DNA of 64,000 nt from Acidovorax delafieldii (GCF_007993815.1 NZ_VJWE01000001.1:124001-188000); one strand, 5' to 3'. Positions 42,248-50,965 are shown, counted from the first letter of the stretch. Notes: generated by a model not told the origin, from the letters alone. Numbers and translations are program-made.

Positions 42248-44173
42248 TCAGCCGCCGCCCAGCGCCAGCGCCACGCGGTAGGTCACAAAGCTGGCCGCAT
42301 ACGCCATGGCAAACAGGTACCCCACCATGAGCAGCGGGTAACGCCAGCCGTTGGTCTCGCGCCGCACGGCGGCGATGGTGGAGATGCACTGGGGCGCAAA
42401 CACATACCAGGCCATCAGCGACAGCGCGGTAGCCAGCGACCACGAGCCCGCAATCAACGACCCCAGCTGGCTGGCCACCTCGTCGCCCGTGGCGGACAGC
42501 GCGTACACCGTGCCCAATGCGCTCACCGCCACCTCACGCGCAGCCATGCCGGGCACCAGCGCAATGGCAATCTGCCAGTTGAAACCGATGGGTGCGACGA
42601 TGACCTCGAGCAGCCGGCCCAGCTGGCCGGCCAGGCTGTAGGTGATGGCAGGCTGTGTGGCGCCTTCCGGCGCACCGGGGTAGGTGGACAGGAACCACAA
42701 CAACACCGTGACGGCCAGGATGATGCCGCCCACCCGCTTGATGAAAATCACCGCCCGCTCGTACAGGCCGTAGGCCAGGCCCCGCACGCTGGGCCAGCGG
42801 TACGCGGGCAGCTCCATCATCAGCGGCGTAGCCCGTGTATCACTGCGGGCCAGCTTGGCCACCGCCGCCACGGCCATGGCGCTGACGATGCCCGCCACAT
42901 ACAGGGCGAACAGCACCACGCCCTGCAGGTTGAACACCCCCGCCACCGTACGCTCGGGAATGAAGGCTGCAATCAGCAGCGCATACACCGGCAGGCGCGC
43001 CGAGCAAGTCATGAGCGGCGCGATCATGATGGTCACCAGCCGGTCACGCCAGTGGGTGATGGAGCGCGTGGCCATCACGCCCGGCACGGCGCAGGCAAAG
43101 CTCGACAGCAGAGGGATGAACGAGCGGCCCGACAGACCCACCGTGCCCATCACGCGGTCCAGCAAGAACGCCGCGCGCGGCAGGTAGCCCGAGTCCTCCA
43201 GCGCCAGGATGAACAGGAACAGGAACAGGATCTGCGGCAAAAACACCAGCACCCCGCCCGCACCCGCCAGCACCCCGTCGGTCAGCAGGCTGCGCAAGGG
43301 GCCGTCGGCCATGTGGCTGTTGACCAGGGCTGCCAGCCAGCCCACGCCATCTTCAATCCATGACTTGGGCAGCTCGGCCCAGCTGAACACCGCCTGGAAC
43401 ATCAGGAACAGCGTGGCGGCCAGGATCAGCAGGCCCCACACCGGGTGCAGCACCACCGCATCGATGCGGTCGTCAGTCCGCAGGCTGACCACCGGCACGC
43501 GCACGGCACGGTCCAGAATGCGCCGCACTTCCTGGTGCGTGCGGATCACGTCGTTCTGCGCCTCCAGGTCGCTCGCATCCAGGCGCGCCGCCGCATCGAG
43601 CGCCACCACCGGGCGCTGCAGCTGCTGCAGATTGGCGCCATTCAGCCACTGCACCAGCTCCTGGGCGCCGTTGCCGCGCACGCCCACGGTGGCCAGCACA
43701 GGCATGCCCAGCTCGCGCGACAACGCCTCGCGGTCAATGGCGATGCCCTGGCGCTCGGCCACGTCCATCATGTTGAGCACCAGCACCATGGGCAGGCCCA
43801 GGGCGCGTGCCTCCAGCACCAGGCGCAAGTTCAGGCGCAGGTGGGTGGCATCGGTCACGCACACCAGCACATCGGGCACGGGCTCGCCCGCGCGGCGCCC
43901 GCGCACGATGTCGCGGGTGATGGCCTCGTCCACGCTGTGTGCATGCAGGCTGTAGGCGCCCGGCAGGTCCAGCACGCGCACGCGGCGGCCGGCGGCGGTC
44001 TGCAGCAGGCCTTCCTTGCGCTCCACCGTCACGCCCGCGTAGTTGGCCACCTTCTGGCGTGCGCCGGTGAGCAGGTTGAACAGCGCGGTCTTGCCGCAGT
44101 TGGGGTTGCCCAGCAGCGCCACGCGCAGGGGCGCATCGGCGGCGGTGGGCTGCACAGTAGCCTGGGCGTTCAT
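42248..44173 (-). CDS. feoB: Ferrous iron transport protein B
   Basis: 641-aa inner-membrane ferrous iron importer. The N-terminal G domain has G1 GNPNCGKT (Gly22-Thr29), G3 DLPGAYSL and G4 NMMD; polytopic gate domains follow (SGRSFIPLLSSFACAVPGVMATRSI and MTCSARLPVYALLIAAFIPERT). It is shorter than E. coli FeoB (about 770 aa), mainly in the C-terminal region. It overlaps feoA by four bases. Confidence 0.96.
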   Translation of the reverse strand: MNAQATVQPTAADAPLRVALLGNPNCGKTALFNLLTGARQKVANYAGVTVERKEGLLQTAAGRRVRVLDLPGAYSLHAHSVDEAITRDIVRGRRAGEPVPDVLVCVTDATHLRLNLRLVLEARALGLPMVLVLNMMDVAERQGIAIDREALSRELGMPVLATVGVRGNGAQELVQWLNGANLQQLQRPVVALDAAARLDASDLEAQNDVIRTHQEVRRILDRAVRVPVVSLRTDDRIDAVVLHPVWGLLILAATLFLMFQAVFSWAELPKSWIEDGVGWLAALVNSHMADGPLRSLLTDGVLAGAGGVLVFLPQILFLFLFILALEDSGYLPRAAFLLDRVMGTVGLSGRSFIPLLSSFACAVPGVMATRSITHWRDRLVTIMIAPLMTCSARLPVYALLIAAFIPERTVAGVFNLQGVVLFALYVAGIVSAMAVAAVAKLARSDTRATPLMMELPAYRWPSVRGLAYGLYERAVIFIKRVGGIILAVTVLLWFLSTYPGAPEGATQPAITYSLAGQLGRLLEVIVAPIGFNWQIAIALVPGMAAREVAVSALGTVYALSATGDEVASQLGSLIAGSWSLATALSLMAWYVFAPQCISTIAAVRRETNGWRYPLLMVGYLFAMAYAASFVTYRVALALGGG

Positions 44174-44508
44174 GCCAGCTCCTTGGCAGACAGGCTGGTG
44201 TCATCCAGCGGCTGCACCTGCACCATGGAGGCCTCCTGGCGACGCAGCGCAAACGTGGCCTGCCCCACCCGCACCGCGATGGGATCGCCCCCCCAGCCGC
44301 CGCGTGCGACCACCTGCACGGTTTCACCGGGCAGGAAGCCAATCTCCAGCAAGCGCAGCAGCATGCTGTGCTCTTGCGCGTCCTGTGCGGGCAACAGGCC
44401 CGTGACCCGGCCCGAGGCACGGCGCGGCAATTGGTCCAGCCGCGAGGACAGGTTCTGCTGCGTAGGAAGATGCAACCGCGCCGCAGCGCCATCGTCCATG
44501 GTTTTCAT
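44170..44508 (-). CDS. feoA: FeoA-domain protein
   Basis: 112-aa protein with a FeoA SH3-like domain (about residues 45-105: LLRLLEIGFLPGETVQVVARGGWGGDPIAVRVGQATFALRRQEASMVQV) and an extended N-terminus. It partners FeoB in ferrous uptake. Starts at 44508 (MKTMDDG) or 44499. A Fur box lies 20 bp upstream, so the operon should be repressed when iron is plentiful. Confidence 0.9.
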   Translation of the reverse strand: MKTMDDGAAARLHLPTQQNLSSRLDQLPRRASGRVTGLLPAQDAQEHSMLLRLLEIGFLPGETVQVVARGGWGGDPIAVRVGQATFALRRQEASMVQVQPLDDTSLSAKELA

Positions 44509-44527
44509 GGTGACTGGCCTCGATACA

Positions 44528-44546
44528 AATAATATTGATTCTCATT
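44528..44546 (-). promoter_or_regulatory. Fur box upstream of feoA
   Basis: AATGAGAATCAATATTATT on the minus strand closely follows the 19-bp GATAATGATAATCATTATC Fur consensus and sits where the feoA promoter should be. Confidence 0.8.
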
Positions 44547-44632
44547 CTACCAATATCTGCATCGTGCTGGTTGCCGTCCCACTCTCTCCTTGACGCAACG
44601 CAAGCCGCAGCCCCGCTGCCCTGCCCGGGTGG

Positions 44633-45055
44633 TCAGTCACATCGCTCAAACCGCTTGCACTCCGCAGTAGCCCGGATGGATGTGAGCGTGTTTTCGCCGT
44701 CGATGTGCCGGGCAGTGAACTGCACCCAGGCCCCCTGCGGAATGCCGCGCATCAGGGCGGGGTTGACCACCCGGAAGGTCTGTGTGGTGAACGGTAGCTT
44801 GGCGCGGGGCAGCAGCTTCAGCCGCACATGCGTGGGGTTACCGCCCGCATCCGCCTCCACAGACACCAGCCGCGCCCGGGTGTAGACCGGCGGCGCCGCA
44901 GGCGCTGCATCTTCTGCGGCGACCGAGGCCGCATTCGCAGGGGCCACCGGCTGAGCGCCTGTCGCACCAAACACTGCGGCCAGGGCCATCGCGGCGACCA
45001 GACCGCCGCCGCGCAACCCCCTGCGTACTACCAACGAAGCGGCAGCCTGCCCCAT
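44633..45055 (-). CDS. Secreted protein with a CusF-like small domain
   Basis: 140-aa protein with a signal peptide (about residues 1-30) and a C-terminal domain VKLKLLPR-type: HVRLKLLPRAKLPFTTQTFRVVNPALMRGIPQGAWVQFTARHIDGENTLTSIRA. The pattern 'strand, polar turn, strand, G-x-x-V-x-F' resembles the CusF/copper-efflux beta-barrel, but without a clear metal-binding His/Met/Trp set. Its ATG at 45055 overlaps the stop of the S9 peptidase gene (ATGA), so the two are translated together. Similarity is loose. Confidence 0.62.
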   Translation of the reverse strand: MGQAAASLVVRRGLRGGGLVAAMALAAVFGATGAQPVAPANAASVAAEDAAPAAPPVYTRARLVSVEADAGGNPTHVRLKLLPRAKLPFTTQTFRVVNPALMRGIPQGAWVQFTARHIDGENTLTSIRATAECKRFERCD

Positions 45056-47025
45056 CAGAACGCCCATGCACCCAGCTGGTAGTAGTCAAAACCGCTGGTC
45101 CGCCCACCCAGGCATTGGGCGAGGAAGTCCTCGGTCTTGCGGTACATGGTGAGGTTGTTGGGCCAGCGCTGGTTGCCATGGCCATCCCCGGTGAAGGTGA
45201 CGTAATCCACCGGCTTGCCCGCCTTGCGCAAGGCCGCCACCATCCATTCGGACTGCTCCAGCTTCACGCGCGGGTCGTTCACGCCGTGCATGATGAGGAT
45301 GGGCTTTTGCGCATGCTCCGCCCGGTACAGGGGGGACTTCGCGTCCATGCGCGCGCGGTCTTCCGGCACGGCCGGGTTGCCCACATAGCGGTGCCACCAG
45401 GGCAGGCCCAGCTCCCAATAGGGCGGAGCAGCTTCCAGCAGGCGTGCGATGTCCGTCACGCCCACCACATCCACGGCGCAGGCAAAGACTTCGGGCGTGA
45501 AGGTGGCACCCACCAGGGCCGAATAGCCGCCGTAGCTGGCGCCATAGATTGCCACGCGCTGCGGGTCGGCCACGCCGCGCTCCACCGCCCAGCGCACGCC
45601 GTCCACCAGGTCGTCGTGCATGCGGCCCGCGAACTCGCCACGGGCCTTTTCCATGTGGTTGCGGCCATAGCCGCTGGAGCCCCGGTAGTTGACCTGCAGC
45701 ACCGCATAGCCCCGGTTGGCCAGAAACTGCTGCATGGCGCGGCTGGTGGCGCCATCGCCCCAGCGGTCACGCGCCCAGGGGCCGCCGTGCACCAGCAGCA
45801 CGGTGGGCAAACGTTGCGGCGCCGCCCCCACGGGCAGCGTGAGGTAGCCGTGGATGGTGAGACCATCGCGCGCGGTGTAGGTGATGGGCGCGGTGGGGGC
45901 CAGGTCCTTGGCAATCAGGCTCAGCCGGTTCTCGCCCAGAAAGCGGGGTTCGTGCCCATCGCGCAGCAGGTAGTTGCGGGTGCCACGGTCGGTGGCCACC
46001 GCCACCGTGAGCACCTTGTCCGTCTGGTCCAGGCTGGTCACCAGCACCTCTGCGGGCTTGTCACCGGCCAGCGCGGACAGCCGGGCATCCAGCGCGGGGT
46101 CGAACACCTTGCGCGCCGGGTATCCCGGCATGAAGTGCACCAGCAGCGGCTCGCGGGTGCGGCGGCTCAGCGTCACGCTGTCCAGGTCCACGTCGGGCGA
46201 GGCAAACCGCTCTTCCTCGGAGCCCGTGGTCAGGTCCAGCCGCACCAGCGCCAGCTTGTCGCGCCCCCGGTTCGACAAGGCCCAGGCCTTGCGCCCCTCA
46301 TCGTGCAGGCCAAAGATGTTCAGCGTGTCCCACCGGCTGCGCTCTGCCACCGTCACCCAGCTGCCCGGCTCGGCGCCAGGTCGCTCCAGCAGCACCTGGT
46401 CGCCCTGGATCTGTGCCCGGGCGCGCAGCTGGCCCGTGGTGTCCACGCCCCACCAGCCCACGTTGCCGGGGTTGGTGGCCATCAGCACCGGCGGCCCGCC
46501 CGCAGGGTTCACGCGGTACAGGTCAAACACCTTTTTGTCGCGCTGGTTGGAGGTGACGATGAAGTCGGACGAAGCATCCACCGCCTCCGCAAAATGCGCC
46601 ACCGAACGCGGTGCAGGCATCAGCTCGCGCAAGTCGGTCCCGGGGCCCTCGACCGGGCCCGCATAGATGCGGGTGTTTTCATCGCCCGTGGGGTCGGCCG
46701 TGATGCCGAGCCAGCGGCTGTCGGCACTGAAGCGGATGGCGCGCGCACGGATGCGAAACGCCTTGGCGTCGCCCCCATCGATGGACTGCACCCAGATTGC
46801 GGGCACCACGCCGTCGGTGCCAAACCAGGCGATGCGCTTTCCATCCGGCGACACGCGATAACCCCCGGTGGACTGCCGGCTGGCCACAAAGTCGCGCACG
46901 GGCACCAGGTCGGGCAATTGCGCCCCAGCCAGCGAAGGGTGCGTAGGCCCGCTTGCGCAGCCAGCGAGCACCAGCAGCGCACACGCAGCAAAGCCCGTTG
47001 TTTTCAAAAATATTCCCAATCGCAT
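45055..47025 (-). CDS. S9-family peptidase (prolyl oligopeptidase type), lipoprotein
   Basis: 656-aa enzyme with a lipoprotein signal (lipobox LAGC near residue 23), a beta-propeller (about 45-390) and a C-terminal alpha/beta-hydrolase. Catalytic Ser497 lies in IYGASYGGYSALVGATF, Asp in IMHGVNDPRVKLEQSE and His in FTGDGHGNQRW. This is the acylaminoacyl/dipeptidyl-peptidase group of short-peptide hydrolases, here attached to the envelope. The ATG at 47025 follows GAGAGGGGG. It is translationally coupled to the small CusF-like gene. Confidence 0.93.
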   Translation of the reverse strand: MRLGIFLKTTGFAACALLVLAGCASGPTHPSLAGAQLPDLVPVRDFVASRQSTGGYRVSPDGKRIAWFGTDGVVPAIWVQSIDGGDAKAFRIRARAIRFSADSRWLGITADPTGDENTRIYAGPVEGPGTDLRELMPAPRSVAHFAEAVDASSDFIVTSNQRDKKVFDLYRVNPAGGPPVLMATNPGNVGWWGVDTTGQLRARAQIQGDQVLLERPGAEPGSWVTVAERSRWDTLNIFGLHDEGRKAWALSNRGRDKLALVRLDLTTGSEEERFASPDVDLDSVTLSRRTREPLLVHFMPGYPARKVFDPALDARLSALAGDKPAEVLVTSLDQTDKVLTVAVATDRGTRNYLLRDGHEPRFLGENRLSLIAKDLAPTAPITYTARDGLTIHGYLTLPVGAAPQRLPTVLLVHGGPWARDRWGDGATSRAMQQFLANRGYAVLQVNYRGSSGYGRNHMEKARGEFAGRMHDDLVDGVRWAVERGVADPQRVAIYGASYGGYSALVGATFTPEVFACAVDVVGVTDIARLLEAAPPYWELGLPWWHRYVGNPAVPEDRARMDAKSPLYRAEHAQKPILIMHGVNDPRVKLEQSEWMVAALRKAGKPVDYVTFTGDGHGNQRWPNNLTMYRKTEDFLAQCLGGRTSGFDYYQLGAWAF

Positions 47026-47069
47026 CCCATCCCCCTCTCTGTGTGTTGCTCGCCCAGCCTCTTTTTCCA

Positions 47070-48413
47070 TCAATGCGGAGCCACTGTCGGCTGAATGAGC
47101 GCTAGATAACCATCCAGATCCTTCTGCCACAGCGAGGGGGACTTGTAAATCTCATGGCCGTCGCGCCCCGGCGGAAGTGCGTAACCCACCATGCGGCCCT
47201 GCCCGCCTGCGCCGCGAAACGCTTCAAAGCTGGCCCGGCTGTTTTCCAGCGTGTAGTAGGAATCCCTCTCCCCATAAAGCCAAAGGGTGGGTCGGGGCAT
47301 GGCAGCGCCGCGTATAAAGCCCGCGCGATTGACAGCGGCAGACTCCTTGCACCCATCGCCGAGCCAACCACCCACAAAGTTGACGACGCCCAGGAACATG
47401 CTAGGTCGCGAGCCAGCATACGCTACCGACAAGATGCCGCCACGCGATACCCCACCGATCAGCAAGCGGGCTTTGTCCACGTCAGGGCGCTGCTGCAGGT
47501 GCGCCATGACTGCGTCCAGATCGGCCAGCGCGCGGTCAAACCCTGGCAGCGAGTACTCGGACTGGCAGGAATAACCCATCGATCGGTTGACGCCAAAACC
47601 TTCGTCATACACGCCGTCGGACTTGCCCCGCCCCCGGCGCTGCGGGAACACCACCTGCCAGCCCTTGGCGGTGAAGTATTGAGCGACCTCAGGGCTCGTC
47701 CAGGTGAGTCTGAACCACTCAGGCCGGTCGCCACGGCCCGTGGAGCCATGGTTGAAGACCACCGTGGGCAGCGGACCACTGGCATTGATGGGGCGGTAGA
47801 CCACAGCCTCCAGCGTTTGGGCGCGCCCATCTGCATCGGCCCACGGCGTGGGTAGCCGCTCGACCACGCGGGTGTAGGGCGGTGCCGCGAGCTGGGTGCT
47901 TAGCACGCCTGCCGCCAAAAGCCGGCTTTCAGGGCGCCACACCGTCATCTCCATCTCGGACCTGCCCTCGCGCAAGCGCAGCACCAGCCGCGCTCCGGTA
48001 TGCAGCCGAGTGTGCAATTCGTTGCCCACAAAGCGTCCTTGCGAACGGTCTGTGACCTGCGCCTGCTGTTCGCTGGCCGCCGCATAGACGAGCGTCGCGC
48101 CTTCGGCAGTAACGGCTTCGACGGCGATGCGGACATCGCAAGCCCTCGCCATGCAGGCCCATCCCTGCCACAAGCCACTCCAACGAGCCTTGTCCAAGGG
48201 CACGCTGGCGGCGGGCGGCGTCACCGCCACATCCGGCGGCAGCACGGCCGCCACGGGGCTTTCAGAAGGGCCCGCCATCTGGTCAGGCATGTAGCTGGGC
48301 CACGCGGTGGTCGTCGCGGACGGCGACTCGGCTGGCTGCGCGGTGGCGGCACCGCACGACAGCCATGGGAACGCCAGCGTGGAAGCGAGGCAAAGCAGAT
48401 TCTTTGTGAGCAT
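47070..48413 (-). CDS. Secreted alpha/beta hydrolase (dienelactone hydrolase-like)
   Basis: 447-aa protein with a signal peptide (residues 1-26), a Pro/Ala-rich linker, an unfamiliar N-terminal beta region (RWSGLWQGWACMARACDVRIAVEAV, about 75-180), and a C-terminal hydrolase with LPTVVFNHGSTGRGDRPEWFR, nucleophile Ser in GGVSRGGILSVAYAGS, and LWLYGERDSYYTLENS. The N-terminal region appears bound by a disulfide. It is probably a peptidase or esterase of the periplasm. A PmrA/QseB-like box lies 23-41 bp upstream. Confidence 0.82.
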   Translation of the reverse strand: MLTKNLLCLASTLAFPWLSCGAATAQPAESPSATTTAWPSYMPDQMAGPSESPVAAVLPPDVAVTPPAASVPLDKARWSGLWQGWACMARACDVRIAVEAVTAEGATLVYAAASEQQAQVTDRSQGRFVGNELHTRLHTGARLVLRLREGRSEMEMTVWRPESRLLAAGVLSTQLAAPPYTRVVERLPTPWADADGRAQTLEAVVYRPINASGPLPTVVFNHGSTGRGDRPEWFRLTWTSPEVAQYFTAKGWQVVFPQRRGRGKSDGVYDEGFGVNRSMGYSCQSEYSLPGFDRALADLDAVMAHLQQRPDVDKARLLIGGVSRGGILSVAYAGSRPSMFLGVVNFVGGWLGDGCKESAAVNRAGFIRGAAMPRPTLWLYGERDSYYTLENSRASFEAFRGAGGQGRMVGYALPPGRDGHEIYKSPSLWQKDLDGYLALIQPTVAPH

Positions 48414-48435
48414 GGCCCCATTGTGCAAACCGTTC

Positions 48436-48454
48436 CTTAAAGCAAACCAAAGGC
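48436..48454 (-). promoter_or_regulatory. PmrA/QseB-like box A
   Basis: On the minus strand GC-CTTTGG-TTTGC-TTTAAG, with CACAAT ten bases further on as a -10 candidate, just upstream of the alpha/beta hydrolase start. It shares its layout with boxes B and C. Confidence 0.6.
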
Positions 48455-48502
48455 CAGCGCCCGATGCGGCCACATTGCCACCTGCACCCACACAATCGCC
48501 CC

Positions 48503-48632
48503 ATGCACATCCTGCTCATCGAAGGCGACCTGGACCTGGGCCGCGCGGTGGATGCGCCCGCCACGGTGGCCTGCGTGCTGCTGAACCTCACCTTGCCCGA
48601 TGGCAGCGGCTTTGACCTGCTGGCGCGCTGGC
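48503..48632 (+). pseudogene. Decayed fragment of an OmpR-type response-regulator gene
   Basis: Encodes MHILLIEGDLDLGRAVDAPATVACVLLNLTLPDGSGFDLLARW in pieces, a near copy of the intact regulator encoded at 50300. Relative to that gene it lacks about 51 and 15 bp, both in frame and both between short direct repeats (GCCGCGCG and ACGGTGG). The DD pair has become Gly-Asp and the phospho-acceptor Asp51 is Asn. After base 48632 the sequence changes to the reverse complement of a TonB-receptor gene. Confidence 0.85.
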
Positions 48633-48981
48633 CGTCGATCAGCAACTGCTTGGCGCCGCGCTCCATGCCGCGCATCCGGATCTCCACGCTGCCATCGGCA
48701 GAGGGCGTCACCTGCACGCCTGGAAACTGGCGCAACACGTCGGCGCCCGAGAACGCGCCCATCTGCTCGATGTCTCTGCGGCCTACCACCACCAGCGACC
48801 CCACCACAAAAAAACGCAGTTCCAGGGACAGGCGTGCCGTGACCGTGACATCGTCAAGCTGCGGCGTAGCGCTGCCTGCCCCGTCTGGCGAGCCCTGCGA
48901 CCATGCGGCACCTCCTGCCGCAGAGGCCAAACACGTTGCCCACACGGCAAAGCGGCGGCTGTTGTGTATTGCGGGTTTCAT
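48620..48981 (-). pseudogene. Truncated TonB-dependent receptor gene
   Basis: Starts at the ATG at 48981 with a signal peptide (MKPAIHNSRRFAVWATCLAS...AAWSQ) and a plug-domain start: LDDVTVTA, then GADVLRQFPGVQVTPSADGSVEIRMRGMERGAKQLLIDGQRA. The frame then runs into antisense regulator sequence, so only about 115 of 650-800 residues remain and no barrel exists. Upstream is a PmrA/QseB-like box, so the promoter survives without its product. Confidence 0.8.
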
Positions 48982-49018
48982 CGATGCCCTCTCTGTGCCA
49001 AATTGTCCTAGAGCAAGG

Positions 49019-49037
49019 CTTAAGCGCAGCCAAAGGC
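49019..49037 (-). promoter_or_regulatory. PmrA/QseB-like box B
   Basis: Minus strand GC-CTTTGG-CTGCG-CTTAAG, 38 bp upstream of the truncated receptor gene, with GACAAT eleven bases downstream as a -10 candidate. The second half-site is a perfect CTTAAG. Confidence 0.62.
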
Positions 49038-49116
49038 TGCATACCTTCTGCACCCCAGTGTCACGGACCTGTACCATCCCCGCGGCAGGTGGTTCCGTAG
49101 CCAGCGCGCGCGGCGA

Positions 49117-50127
49117 CTACAGCTTGGGCAACTCCAGCGGCTTGCGGTAAATCGTGTTTCGCTTGACCACCTGAAAGCCGCAGTCCGCATACACACGATT
49201 AGCGCCCGTCAGGTTCTCACCGTCCACCGCCAGTGCCGACTCCGCCATGCCTTCGCTAGCCAACAAGCGCAGGCTCCGGGCAATCAAGGCCCTTGCCAGA
49301 CCGCGCCTGCGCCACTGGCGCCCCACGCTGATGAACTCGGTGTAGCCCCTGCGCCGCGACAGATGGCGGTTCTCGTCCTCGTTGATATACGTGCGGACCT
49401 GGCCCGCAACCTCATTGCCGTCCCATGCCACCTGCCAGCGCGCGGGCTGAAAAATCTTGCTGTCCAGCCAGGTATCGTAGTCACGAGGCAACGGCGGTGC
49501 CATCCCCCAGTGGTCCTCAAAGGCGGTGTGGTGCGCGTCCCAGATGGCGCGGTAGTGCTCGGGCAGCACGGGCCGCAGCTCCAGCCCTCGCGGCATGGGA
49601 AAGTCGGGCGCAGCATGCAGTTCTGCGTTCAGCATTTCAAAGAAATACCGCATCGGCGCATAGCCGCTGGCCTGCAGCAGTCGTGCGCGCGCTTCCTCGC
49701 CTTGCTGTACATAGGCATGGTGCACATGCGTGCCGCGCGGCTGCTGCGCTGCCACGGTGTGGCTCCGCCGCTCGAGCCAGCCCTGCAGTGCATGCCCAAT
49801 GCCTCGCCCTCGCCAACGTCCTGGCACAAATCCGATTTGTGCGTGCAGCGTCAGGCCATCTGCCTGCGTAAATCGCCAGCACCGGCCATAGGCGACCAGT
49901 TCGCCATCCAGCTCGACCATGATCGCGTCCTGATACGGATCGCATCGAGTAAAAGCCGCGTAGTCACGCGCCAGGTCTTCGGGCGTGCGACGCGCGAGCA
50001 CCCCGTCGGCATCAAAGCTGGCATTGGCCACCTCGGCCATGGCCGGGAAGTCAGACGGGCCGCAAAACGGCCGCAACGCCAGCCCTGAAGGGATGGATAA
50101 ATTCATCACCGATTTTTCATGCCCCAT
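49117..50127 (-). CDS. GNAT-family acetyltransferase with two GNAT domains
   Basis: 336-aa protein with tandem GNAT folds. The first (about residues 10-165) includes IGFVPGRWRGRGIGHALQGWLERR, whose RxRGIG loop binds acetyl-CoA. The second (about 180-330) includes FISVGRQWRRRGLARALIARSLRLLASEG and LTGANRVYADCGFQVVKRNTIYRK. Both CoA loops look intact. The ATG at 50127 has GGGAGGAA at ideal distance. The acceptor is unknown. A PmrA/QseB-like box lies about 105 bp upstream, oriented toward it. Confidence 0.85.
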   Translation of the reverse strand: MGHEKSVMNLSIPSGLALRPFCGPSDFPAMAEVANASFDADGVLARRTPEDLARDYAAFTRCDPYQDAIMVELDGELVAYGRCWRFTQADGLTLHAQIGFVPGRWRGRGIGHALQGWLERRSHTVAAQQPRGTHVHHAYVQQGEEARARLLQASGYAPMRYFFEMLNAELHAAPDFPMPRGLELRPVLPEHYRAIWDAHHTAFEDHWGMAPPLPRDYDTWLDSKIFQPARWQVAWDGNEVAGQVRTYINEDENRHLSRRRGYTEFISVGRQWRRRGLARALIARSLRLLASEGMAESALAVDGENLTGANRVYADCGFQVVKRNTIYRKPLELPKL

Positions 50128-50231
50128 AAGGGCTTCCTCCCCAGTTCGTTGATTGGTTCTACGTATTCTTCTTTTCGTTCCACAGGCAAGCCAAGTTGCG
50201 CTACGTGCCCTGCTAGTGTGCCAATCGCCGC

Positions 50232-50250
50232 CTTAACGCCAGCCAAAGGC
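50232..50250 (-). promoter_or_regulatory. PmrA/QseB-like box C
   Basis: Minus strand GC-CTTTGG-CTGGC-GTTAAG with CACACT eleven bases on. It lies between the GNAT gene (minus) and the two-component genes (plus), so it could serve either, but its orientation matches boxes A and B and points toward the GNAT gene. Confidence 0.58.
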
Positions 50251-50299
50251 GCCGCTTCCCGCGCCGCCCAATCACCACCACTCCCGCCACAATCGCCCC

Positions 50300-50965
50300 A
50301 TGCACATCCTTCTCATCGAAGACGACCTGGACCTGGGCCGCGCGCTGCAGTCCGCGCTGAAGGTGGAGGGGCTGACCAGCGAGTGGCTGCGCCGCGCGGT
50401 GGATGCGCCCGCCACGGTGGACGCCACGACGGTGGACTGTGTGCTGCTGGACCTGACACTGCCCGACGGCAGTGGCTTTGACCTGCTGGCGCGCTGGCGC
50501 AACCAGAGCGGGCACAGCGGGCAGGTGCCCGTCATCGTGATCACGGCGCGCTCGGCCGTGGAGGACCGGCTGGCGGGCCTGGACGGCGGGGCGGACGACT
50601 TTGTGATCAAGCCCTTTGCCACGGCCGAACTGATGTCGCGCATCCGGGCCGTGCTGCGCCGCAGCGCGCGCCAGGCCAGCGAGCGCTGGGTGCTGGGCGA
50701 GCTGGTGATCGAGCCCCGGCGTCATGCCGTGCAGCGCGCCGGGCTTCCGCTGGAGCTGTCGCCGCGCGAGTTTCAGCTGCTGCTGGAGCTGGCGCGCGAG
50801 CCCGGCGTGGTGGTGTCCAAAAGCGTGTTGTCGCAGCGGCTGGACCCGCTGGGCGAGCCCATGGACTTTGCCGCCATCGAAGTGCATGTGTCCAACCTGC
50901 GGCGCAAGATCGGGGCAGAGCTGATCCGCACAGTGCGCGGCGTGGGCTACCTGTTGCAAGCATGA
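50300..50965 (+). CDS. OmpR-family response regulator (PmrA/QseB-like)
   Basis: 221-aa regulator. The receiver has acidic residues at Asp8-Asp9, phospho-acceptor Asp51 (VLLDLTLPDGSGFDLL) and Lys103 (VIKPF). A winged-helix effector domain follows (about 130-221: VQRAGLPLELSPREFQLLLELAREPGVVVSKSVLSQRL, VEVHVSNLRRKIG-type). It overlaps the downstream kinase by four bases. Length and text match the QseB/PmrA/TctD branch, whose members bind direct repeats of the kind seen at boxes A-C. Confidence 0.94.
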   Translation: MHILLIEDDLDLGRALQSALKVEGLTSEWLRRAVDAPATVDATTVDCVLLDLTLPDGSGFDLLARWRNQSGHSGQVPVIVITARSAVEDRLAGLDGGADDFVIKPFATAELMSRIRAVLRRSARQASERWVLGELVIEPRRHAVQRAGLPLELSPREFQLLLELAREPGVVVSKSVLSQRLDPLGEPMDFAAIEVHVSNLRRKIGAELIRTVRGVGYLLQA

